From Cupriavidus consociatus (lineage in GTDB: Bacteria; Pseudomonadota; Gammaproteobacteria; Burkholderiales; Burkholderiaceae): DNA of 64,000 bases. The notes beneath the pieces are model-generated. The model saw nothing but the letters and a program-made list of their open reading frames with translations, made no database searches and had not been told where the DNA came from. Below, in pieces: positions 1 through 6,659 of this stretch. The stretch lies in contig NZ_JAGIQA010000006.1 in NCBI RefSeq assembly GCF_017814975.1, positions 234,555-298,554 on the forward strand, read 5' to 3'. Within the stretch, counting starts at the first letter, position 1. Each line of letters opens with the position of its first letter. A program made the position numbers and the translations under genes.

Positions 1-53
1 CTGCTCGGCTGACCCGGCCGCGCCGGGGTGCGGTAGCGGCCTGCACGTTGTAA

Positions 54-77
54 TTCCGCGATACGGAACCATGTTCC
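54..77. promoter_or_regulatory. Two overlapping short palindromes, possible operator
   Basis: TTCCG-N5-CGGAA (54-68) overlaps GGAAC-CAT-GTTCC (65-77), so the central GGAA is shared by two perfect inverted repeats. The shape is like IclR- or TetR-class operators. The gene served would lie left of the window. Nothing else recognisable lies in 1-224; a stop codon at 10-12 could end an upstream plus-strand gene. Confidence 0.35.
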
Positions 78-224
78 ACAACGTGCGCGGAAGCGATTCA
101 ACCGGGAAAGCGCGTGGAAAGGAATTGGTGAGAACCCGCGTATCAAGAAAATGGCGGTCGTGCCGTGCGCTCGAACGCAGCTTGGGCGGGCTTGGAAGAG
201 GGGCGGGAAAGGTGCGTCGAAATG

Positions 225-253
225 AAAAAGCCGGAAGCAAGCTTCCGGCTTTT
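225..253 (-). terminator. Terminator of the first tRNA-Lys gene
   Basis: A 9-bp perfect stem (GCCGGAAGC / GCTTCCGGC) with a 2-nt gap has A5 on the left and T4 on the right, so it can work in both directions. It lies just beyond the CCA end of the minus-strand tRNA-Lys. Confidence 0.75.
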
Positions 254-258
254 CCTGA

Positions 259-349
259 ATTCGCTGGTGGGGCGTGAGTGACTCGAACACTCGACCTACG
301 GATTAAGAGTCCGCTGCTCTACCAACTGAGCTAACGCCCCAACGAAGAA
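259..349. repeat. 91-bp direct repeat, copy 1 (contains tRNA-Lys)
   Basis: Positions 259-349 are identical base for base to 3026-3116. The repeat covers the whole tRNA-Lys gene plus a few bases on each side. The copies are in the same orientation and bracket about 2.7 kb holding a LysR regulator and a deaminase gene. Confidence 0.85.
265..340 (-). tRNA. tRNA-Lys (anticodon CTT)
   Basis: A 76-nt cloverleaf on the minus strand with encoded CCA. The acceptor stem GGGGCGT pairs with ACGCCCC. The anticodon stem GCGGA/TCCGT encloses loop CTCTTAA, giving anticodon CTT, which reads AAG. It is identical to the copy at 3032-3107. Confidence 0.97.
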
Positions 350-353
350 AAAG

Positions 354-382
354 ATTGTAGCAAGGTATCGAATACTGCGCAA
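354..382 (-). promoter_or_regulatory. Promoter of tRNA-Lys copy 1
   Basis: On the minus strand a -10 box TACAAT (354-359) is preceded by TTGCGC (377-382) with a 17-bp spacer. This would start transcription a few bases before the tRNA 5' end at 340. Confidence 0.6.
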
Positions 383-469
383 TACCCCTCCGCCCTTTTT
401 GCGAAGGGGGCAGCAGCCGGGCTCGCGCACGCCGCTACAATTCGGCACGCCCCGATACACTGCCAGCCC

Positions 470-1378
470 ATGCACGCCAGAGTCCTGCGCTATCTCGACG
501 AGGTGGTACGCCGCGGTTCGATCCGCAAGGCGGCCGAGCACCTGCACGTGGCGCCGACGGCCGTGAACCGGCAGATCCTTGACCTGGAAGCCGAGCTGGG
601 CGCACCGCTGTTCGAGCGCATCAACAAGCGGCTGCGCCTGACGCCGCTGGGCGAGATGGTGCTGGCCCACGTCCGCCAGACGCTGCGCGAGCATGACGCG
701 CTGCGCGAGCGAATCGAAGAATTGAAGGGCGCTCGCCGCGGGGACGTCACCGTGGCGGTCACCGCGGGACTGGCCGGCTCGCTGATGCCGTCGCTGGTGC
801 ATGACTTCCGCCAGCGCTATCCGGGCATCGTGGTGCGCGTGAATGACCTGCCGGTTGCCGATATCGTCGCGGCGGTCGAGCAGGGCGATGCCGATCTCGG
901 GCTTGGCTACGATCTGCCTGAACTTCCCGCCTTTCGTGCGCTGGCCAGCAGCGACTGGCAGATCGGCGCGGTGGTGCCGCCGGGTCATGCGCTGGCGGCG
1001 CAGCCGTCCGTGCTGCTGAGCGAATGCGTCGGCTATCCGCTGATCCTGCCCGCTACGTCTCTATCCATCCGCGCGCTGCTGGATGCCGCCTTCTCCCGCA
1101 ATGCCATCGAAGTGTCGCCGGTGGCGGAATCGACCTCGACCGTGCTGATCCGCCAGCTGGTCATGCTGGGCACCGGCGTGGCGCTGCTGAACCCGCTCGA
1201 CGTGATGGAGGAGCGCGCGCGGCAGGCGCTGGTGTACGTGCCGCTGCGCGACCGCCACCTGCAGGGCCAGACGCTGACGCTGGTGGCGCGTGCCCGCGGC
1301 ACCCTCAGCGCGGCCGCGGAACTGATGGCCGAACGCATCGGCGAAGCGCTGGCCACGCTGTTCGCCCAGGTCCGCTAG
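470..1378 (+). CDS. LysR-family transcriptional regulator
   Basis: The product has 302 residues, normal for LysR regulators. An N-terminal winged helix-turn-helix (about residues 1-60, with SIRKAAEHLHVAPTAVNRQI and LFERINKRLRLTPLGE) is followed by a periplasmic-binding-protein-like effector domain from about residue 90. The gene is in the same direction as, and 120 bp upstream of, an 8-oxoguanine deaminase-like gene, so purine or purine-derivative control is a reasonable inference. LysR genes are more often divergent from their target, so this co-directional layout is slightly unusual. The pair lies between two identical tRNA-Lys genes. The effector is not known. Confidence 0.9.
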   Translation: MHARVLRYLDEVVRRGSIRKAAEHLHVAPTAVNRQILDLEAELGAPLFERINKRLRLTPLGEMVLAHVRQTLREHDALRERIEELKGARRGDVTVAVTAGLAGSLMPSLVHDFRQRYPGIVVRVNDLPVADIVAAVEQGDADLGLGYDLPELPAFRALASSDWQIGAVVPPGHALAAQPSVLLSECVGYPLILPATSLSIRALLDAAFSRNAIEVSPVAESTSTVLIRQLVMLGTGVALLNPLDVMEERARQALVYVPLRDRHLQGQTLTLVARARGTLSAAAELMAERIGEALATLFAQVR

Positions 1379-1392
1379 TCGGGATGGCGAAG

Positions 1393-1413
1393 GTGTCCAC
1401 TTTTTGTGGACAC
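1393..1413. promoter_or_regulatory. Perfect palindrome GTGTCCAC-N5-GTGGACAC upstream of the deaminase gene
   Basis: An 8-bp perfect inverted repeat has a 5-nt spacer made only of T. It begins 14 bp after the LysR stop and ends 85 bp before the deaminase start. No T run follows it, so an operator fits better than an intrinsic terminator. Confidence 0.5.
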
Positions 1414-1498
1414 TGTGCTCGGAATTCGATGCTTAGGCGCGAGCATGCCTTCGCCTTAGACTGGCGGCATCCATCCCGAGAACCTGAGGAATGCCGCC

Positions 1499-2887
1499 AT
1501 GACCCTGATTGCCCTGAACGCCGACGTACTCGTCACCATGGACGCGCAGCGCCGCGAGATCCGCGACGGCGCGCTGGTCGCCGAAGGGGCTGCGGTGCAA
1601 TGGGTCGGTCCGACCGCCGAACTGCCGCCGCAATACCGCCGCATGGTCGACGACGGCAGCGCGCAGGTGCTGGATATGCGTGGCCGCGTGGTGACGCCCG
1701 GCCTGGTCAACACGCACCACCATATGTACCAGAGCCTGACGCGCGCCGTCCCCGCCGCGCAGGATGCCGAGCTGTTCTCGTGGCTGACCAACCTGTACAT
1801 GCTGTGGTCGCACCTGACGCCGGAAATGATCGCTGTGTCGACCAGGACCGCGATGGCCGAGCTGATGCTGTCCGGCTGCACCACCACCAGCGATCACCTC
1901 TACCTGTTCCCCAACGGCTCGCGCCTGGACGATTCGATCGCCGCCGCGCAGGAGATGGGCATGCGCTTCCACGCCGCGCGCGGCTCCATGAGCGTGGGCC
2001 GCAGCAAGGGCGGCCTGCCGCCCGACGTGGTGGTCGAGGACGAGGCCGCGATCCTGCGCGACAGCCAGCGGCTGGTCGAGCGGTACCACGACGGCGCGCG
2101 CCACGCGATGCTGCGCGTGGTGCTGGCGCCTTGCTCGCCGTTTTCGGTGTCGCGCGACCTGATGCGCGAGTCGGCCGTGATGGCGCGCCACTATGGCGTG
2201 TCGCTGCACACCCACCTGGCCGAGAACGACAACGACATCGCGTACTCGCGCGAGAAGTTCGGCCTGACGCCGGCGCAGTATGCCGAAGACCTGGGCTGGG
2301 TCGGTCACGATGTCTGGCATGCGCACTGTGTGAAGCTCGACGACGAAGGCATTGCGCTGTTCGCGCGTACCGGCACCGGCGTGGCGCATTGCCCGTGCTC
2401 GAACATGCGGCTCGCATCCGGCATTGCGCCGGTGCGGGCGATGCGCGATGCCGGCGTGCCGGTTGGGCTGGGCGTGGACGGCAGCGCGTCGAACGACGGC
2501 GCGCACATGCTGGGCGAAGCGCGCCAGGCCATGCTGCTGCAGCGTGTCGGCCACGGCCCGGCCGCGATGAGCGCGCGCGAGGCGCTGGAGATCGCCACGC
2601 TGGGCGGCGCACGCGTGCTCAACCGCGACGATATCGGCGCGCTCGCGCCGGGCATGTCGGCGGACTTTGTCGCCTTCGATATGTCAGGGGTGGGCTTTGC
2701 CGGCGGCGGCCACGACCTGGTTGCGTCGCTGGTGTTCTGCGCCCCCGCCAATGTCGCGGCGAGCGTAATCAACGGGCGCGAAGTGGTGCGCGATGGCGTG
2801 CTGCTGACGGCCGACCTGCCCAACGTGCTGACGCAGCATCGCGCGCTGGCGCGCACGCTGTTCGAGCGCGCCAGCGTCGGCGCGTGA
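1499..2887 (+). CDS. 8-oxoguanine deaminase-like amidohydrolase
   Basis: A 462-residue metal-dependent hydrolase of the amidohydrolase superfamily, in the group holding 8-oxoguanine deaminase and the s-triazine hydrolases AtzB/TrzN. The metal-binding HxH is visible as NTHHHMYQ (H73, H75). Further metal or catalytic motifs are HTHLAEND, HAHCVKLD and GLGVDGSASND. The expected reaction is hydrolytic deamination of a purine-type ring in the cytosol, 8-oxoguanine to urate for the characterised family members. A good Shine-Dalgarno is weak here; the ATG at 1499 gives the normal family N-terminus. Exact substrate is inferred from family resemblance, and another guanine-like or triazine substrate is possible. 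Confidence 0.8.
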   Translation: MTLIALNADVLVTMDAQRREIRDGALVAEGAAVQWVGPTAELPPQYRRMVDDGSAQVLDMRGRVVTPGLVNTHHHMYQSLTRAVPAAQDAELFSWLTNLYMLWSHLTPEMIAVSTRTAMAELMLSGCTTTSDHLYLFPNGSRLDDSIAAAQEMGMRFHAARGSMSVGRSKGGLPPDVVVEDEAAILRDSQRLVERYHDGARHAMLRVVLAPCSPFSVSRDLMRESAVMARHYGVSLHTHLAENDNDIAYSREKFGLTPAQYAEDLGWVGHDVWHAHCVKLDDEGIALFARTGTGVAHCPCSNMRLASGIAPVRAMRDAGVPVGLGVDGSASNDGAHMLGEARQAMLLQRVGHGPAAMSAREALEIATLGGARVLNRDDIGALAPGMSADFVAFDMSGVGFAGGGHDLVASLVFCAPANVAASVINGREVVRDGVLLTADLPNVLTQHRALARTLFERASVGA

Positions 2888-2982
2888 TTCCCTGAGAGGT
2901 GGAGCGCCGCAGGCCATGCATCGCCTGCGGCAGTTTTAGGAACACCCGGAACGGAAAAACCGCAGGGGGAAGGGGAAAAGGA

Positions 2983-3020
2983 AAAAGCAAAAGGCCGGAA
3001 GCATTGCTGCTTCCGGCCTT
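2983..3020 (-). terminator. Terminator of the second tRNA-Lys gene
   Basis: A 13-bp perfect stem (2991-3003 with 3008-3020) has a 4-nt loop. On the minus strand it is followed by a T-rich stretch. It is related in sequence to the hairpin after the first tRNA-Lys copy. It could also stop readthrough from the deaminase gene. Confidence 0.75.
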
Positions 3021-3025
3021 TCTAT

Positions 3026-3116
3026 ATTCGCTGGTGGGGCGTGAGTGACTCGAACACTCGACCTACGGATTAAGAGTCCGCTGCTCTACCAACTGAGCTA
3101 ACGCCCCAACGAAGAA
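3026..3116. repeat. 91-bp direct repeat, copy 2 (contains tRNA-Lys)
   Basis: Identical to 259-349 and in the same orientation. Beyond the repeat, the flanks diverge, but the downstream hairpins remain similar, which suggests a duplication longer than the perfectly conserved part. Confidence 0.85.
3032..3107 (-). tRNA. tRNA-Lys (anticodon CTT), second copy
   Basis: A 76-nt cloverleaf with encoded CCA, identical to the copy at 265-340: acceptor GGGGCGT/ACGCCCC, anticodon loop CTCTTAA, anticodon CTT. Confidence 0.97.
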
Positions 3117-3120
3117 CGAG

Positions 3121-3148
3121 ATTCTAGCATGATTTTCGGCGCTGTCAA
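3121..3148 (-). promoter_or_regulatory. Promoter of tRNA-Lys copy 2
   Basis: Minus-strand TTGACA (3143-3148), a 16-bp spacer and TAGAAT (3121-3126) form a near-consensus sigma-70 promoter just upstream of the tRNA. It is closer to consensus than the promoter of copy 1. Confidence 0.75.
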
Positions 3149-3333
3149 CAGTTTGCCCGCAACCGGACGCAACGCTTTTCACGCATGCCGATGCCGGCAA
3201 CCATCAGGTGAACGGAACCGAACGCCAGGCATGCTGGCCTTCGGATTGAGCGCAATCGTACAAGGTGGATCCGCACGATATGGTCGGAGCCATGTTAGGA
3301 TTCTTCTCCACTTGCATATGGAGGGCTGCACCG

Positions 3334-3597
3334 ATGGATATCAAATTCCAAGAGCAAGAGCGCTACGACATCAATAACGAAGGCTTGCTCTTTCAGGCGA
3401 TCGTCAATGGCGAGAAAGTGACTTGCGTAGTGACACGCGAGGCACTGTGGGAAGGCTTCAGCGCCGATCAGGTGCTGTCGCTGGAAGAGGCATTCCGTGC
3501 CGGCCGCGAAACCATTGAACGCGCCGCCGTGGTGCTGATCGAGCAGGGCGCGCCCCAGCCAATCGTCGTCAAGCGCGCCCACGTGGCGCCGATCTGA
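3334..3597 (+). CDS. DUF1488 family protein
   Basis: An 87-residue protein resembling the DUF1488 family of small proteobacterial proteins of unknown function. It has the family-like ending LIEQGAPQPIVVKRAHVAPI. I chose the ATG at 3334 because GGAGGG (3320-3325) sits at good spacing; the longer in-frame start at 3265 adds a segment without family character. No membrane segment or signal peptide is seen. It stands alone between tRNA-Lys and the convergent SulP gene. The function is unknown. Confidence 0.8.
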   Translation: MDIKFQEQERYDINNEGLLFQAIVNGEKVTCVVTREALWEGFSADQVLSLEEAFRAGRETIERAAVVLIEQGAPQPIVVKRAHVAPI

Positions 3598-3814
3598 TGA
3601 GGATGGATGCCCCGGCCAGCCGCCGGCATGCCGCGGGCGCCCATCCACTATCAGGCATCACCGCTTAAGTCATCGCTTAAGGCCGTCCGGCCTTGCGTAC
3701 CCGGCCCGGCAACGCCGGCGCAGGCAGCAAAGTCTTCCCCGCTTTATCAATTTCCGATTGTCTAATGCTGTCCCCGGCAGGCTTTCTTGCTGACGGCATC
3801 TTGTGCGCAACGCG

Positions 3815-5659
3815 TCAGCGTGCCGCCGCGGTGGCGCATGCCTGCGGCTGCGCTGCGCCAGCCGCATGCGCATCGGCGGCATCGTGATCCGATGCCCCCG
3901 GCCGTGACGCGCATTCTTCAAAGATCCTGGCGTGGCACTGTGCGCAGATATCAGGCGACAGCTTGCCGATGATCGTGTGCAGCGCCTGCCGCTTGGTCGG
4001 GAAGATATGGTCCGGCCCCAGCTTGCTGCTGAAGCCGGTCTGCTCCCACGTCTGCAGCACCTGCGTGCGCGGGCGATGGAAGTAGAGGTCGCCGCCCACA
4101 GCGCGGCGCTCGGCCAGTTCGTTTTCCCACATCTCCGCGCCCGCCAGGTCGATGAAATTCATGCTCTTGGTCATCGCCAGCAAGTGCGTCTGGCCGGCAT
4201 TGACCGTGCGCAGCCAGTGCAGGCGGTCGGTCACGTACTGCACGGCGCCGAAGTAGATCGCGCCTTCCATGCGCAGCAATTTGAGCTGCGGGCATTCCGG
4301 CTGCGGCCGGTGCAGTTCGTCCAGCGGCGTGAAGCGCCGGCCCGGATCGTCGGCATCCGGCACCAGGCTGCGCACTGCCGGTCTCGAGGTGCGGTACAGG
4401 TAGGCCACCAGCGACAGCACGGTGCCGAGCAGTACCGCCATTTCTAGCCGGATCACCAGCGTCGCGGCGAAGGTGCCGATGGCAATCGCGAACTCGGTAC
4501 GGCTCAACGTGAAGATGCGCCGCAGCCGCGCAAGATCGAGCAGTCCCCACGCCACCAGAAGCAGCATGGCGCCGATCGCCGCCATCGGGATCTGCGCCAG
4601 CAGCGGCGCGCTGAGCGCGACCAGCGCCAGCAGCCACAGCGCCGAGAACACGCTGGCCAGCGGTGTGCGCGCGCCGGCTTCAAAGTTGGGCATCGAGCGA
4701 TTCAGCGAGCCGCACGAGATATAGCCGGAGAAAAAACCGCCGGCGATGTTGGACAGGCCCTGGCCGATGAATTCGCGGTTGGCGTCGATATGCTGCCCCG
4801 AGCGCAGCGCCACCGCCTTGGCGATCGAGATCGACTGGCCCAGCGCGACGATGGTCAGCGCCGAGGCGATGCCGAGCAGGTCGGGCAGCTTGCGCCAGTC
4901 GACGTCGGGCACATGGAAATGCGGCAGCGCCGACGGGATCGGCCCGACTACGTTCACATGCTGGGCGAAGGCGCCGGCCTGGTTCAGCAGCAGCGCCACC
5001 CCATAGCCGGCCAGCAGCCCCAGCAGCATGAACGGCAGCTTGCGCCACAGCCGCTTGCACAGCAGCGTCACTGCCAGCGTCACGGCGGCGACGGCCACTG
5101 CCGACCAGTTGATGGTGTCGGCGTGTTCGGCCAGGTGGCGCAGCACGCCGAAGGCACTGGTGCCGGTCGGCACCTGCAGGCCGAACACATCCTTCAGCGC
5201 ATAGAGCCCGATCAGTGTCGCGGCGCCGCAGGTGAAGCCGAGCAGCACCGAGGGCGAGATAAAGTTGGCGAGCGATCCCAGCCGCAGCGTGCCGACCGCG
5301 AGCTGCATCACGCCGACCACGATGGTCACCGCCAGCGCCAGCCCGATATACGCGGGGCTGCCGGCGAATGCGAGCGGGCTCAGCATGGCGAACAACGCCA
5401 GCGAATTGGCATTGGTCGGCCCGGACATCACATGCCAGCTGGAACCGAACAGCGCCGCGACAATGCAGGGCACCACCGCGCTGTAGATGCCGTACTGCGG
5501 CGGCAGTCCGGCCAGCGTGGCGAAGGCCACGCCCTGCGGCAGCACCAGCACCGCGCCGAGCAGGCCGGCGACCAGGTCGGCGCGCAGCGTGGCGCGGTCG
5601 ACGCGCTGGCGCCACGGGAACATGCGATGCAGGAATGAGCCTTGCGTGGATGCGGACAT
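3815..5659 (-). CDS. SulP family anion permease with STAS domain
   Basis: A 614-residue inner-membrane transporter. The N-terminal part holds the SulP core with many hydrophobic helices, including the typical start RADLVAGLLGAVLVLPQGVA, and a STAS domain follows at about residues 440-565. SulP proteins carry sulfate, bicarbonate or other anions; substrate cannot be told from sequence. After the STAS domain there is an extra tail with CAQCHARIFEEC followed by an Ala/His-rich end, which is not part of the usual SulP architecture. The gene stands apart: 169 bp separate it from xth upstream. The 217 bp on the DUF1488 side (3598-3814) show no clear gene. Confidence 0.9.
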   Translation of the reverse strand: MSASTQGSFLHRMFPWRQRVDRATLRADLVAGLLGAVLVLPQGVAFATLAGLPPQYGIYSAVVPCIVAALFGSSWHVMSGPTNANSLALFAMLSPLAFAGSPAYIGLALAVTIVVGVMQLAVGTLRLGSLANFISPSVLLGFTCGAATLIGLYALKDVFGLQVPTGTSAFGVLRHLAEHADTINWSAVAVAAVTLAVTLLCKRLWRKLPFMLLGLLAGYGVALLLNQAGAFAQHVNVVGPIPSALPHFHVPDVDWRKLPDLLGIASALTIVALGQSISIAKAVALRSGQHIDANREFIGQGLSNIAGGFFSGYISCGSLNRSMPNFEAGARTPLASVFSALWLLALVALSAPLLAQIPMAAIGAMLLLVAWGLLDLARLRRIFTLSRTEFAIAIGTFAATLVIRLEMAVLLGTVLSLVAYLYRTSRPAVRSLVPDADDPGRRFTPLDELHRPQPECPQLKLLRMEGAIYFGAVQYVTDRLHWLRTVNAGQTHLLAMTKSMNFIDLAGAEMWENELAERRAVGGDLYFHRPRTQVLQTWEQTGFSSKLGPDHIFPTKRQALHTIIGKLSPDICAQCHARIFEECASRPGASDHDAADAHAAGAAQPQACATAAAR

Positions 5660-5828
5660 GGGAACAGGACAACCTCGGCGCCCCCGGGCGCGGTCACGCC
5701 GCGTTCAGGGGTTCATGCCGGCAGTGTAGCGGGCAGCCCGCCGCCGAGGCGAGCCGGGCATGCCCGGGCTTGCGTGAATGCGTGGACTGGCGGCGCATGC
5801 CGGCGGCGGCCGCAGCCCGTGGCGGGCG

Positions 5829-6659
5829 TCAGCCGCAGTGCAGCGTGGCGACCACCGGCGTGTGATCCGAGGGCTGTTCCCAGGTGCGCGGGACGCGGTC
5901 GATCACGCAGGCGGAGCATTGCTCCACCAGCGCCGGCGAGAGCAGGATATGGTCGATGCGCAGCCCGGCATTGCGGCGGAACGCCAGCATGCGGTAGTCC
6001 CACCAGGAAAAGCTCTTCTCCGGCTGCTCGAACCTGCGGAAGGCATCGGCCAGCCCCAGCTCCACCAAAGCGGCAAAGGCGGCGCGCTCCGGCGGCGATA
6101 CGAGGTTCTGGCCTACCCACTTGGCCGGGTCGTGCACATCACGGTCTTCGGGCGCGATATTGAAGTCGCCCAGCAGCGCGAGGCGCGGATGGCGCTGCAT
6201 TTCGTCGCGCAGCCACGCTGTCATCGCTTCCAGCCACCTGAGCTTGTACGTGAACTTCTCCGACTCGGGCGACTGGCCGTTGGGGAAGTAGGCACAGACC
6301 AGCCGCAGGTCGCCGTAGGTTGCCGCGATCACACGCTGCTGCGCATCCTCGAAGCCGGGGATGTTGCGCACCACGTCGACCGGCCCGGGCATGCTGGCAT
6401 CGCGGGCGACGATGGCCACGCCGTTGTATGTCTTCTGCCCGGTGTAGATGCTGTGGAAGCCGGCATTCTCCAGTTCGGCCAGCGGGTACTTGTCGTCCGG
6501 CAGCTTCAGTTCCTGCAGGCACAGCGCGTCGACCGGCGCGCCGGCCTGGTCCTGCTCGGCCAGCCACTGCAGCACCTGCGGCAGGCGCACCTTCAGCGAA
6601 TTGACGTTCCAGCTCGCGATGCGCAGCGGACCGCTGGTGGGCAGTGCAACCGCGCTCAT
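5829..6659 (-). CDS. xth: Exodeoxyribonuclease III
   Basis: A 276-residue cytosolic AP endonuclease and 3'-5' exonuclease of the ExoIII/APE family, used in base-excision repair. Family motifs are all present: ASWNVNSLKVRLPQVLQWL at the start, LCLQELK with the metal-binding Glu, the GDFNIAPEDRDVHDP block, RIDHILLS and the terminal SDHTPV with the catalytic Asp-His. The start ATG at 6659 overlaps the prlC stop by 4 bp (ATGA), so translation is probably coupled to prlC. A longer reading frame upstream lies inside prlC and is not credible. Confidence 0.93.
   Translation of the reverse strand: MSAVALPTSGPLRIASWNVNSLKVRLPQVLQWLAEQDQAGAPVDALCLQELKLPDDKYPLAELENAGFHSIYTGQKTYNGVAIVARDASMPGPVDVVRNIPGFEDAQQRVIAATYGDLRLVCAYFPNGQSPESEKFTYKLRWLEAMTAWLRDEMQRHPRLALLGDFNIAPEDRDVHDPAKWVGQNLVSPPERAAFAALVELGLADAFRRFEQPEKSFSWWDYRMLAFRRNAGLRIDHILLSPALVEQCSACVIDRVPRTWEQPSDHTPVVATLHCG

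Noticed and set aside
71..277. 68-residue open frame at the window start
   Set aside because: It begins inside the palindrome, has no ribosome site and runs into the tRNA-Lys gene.
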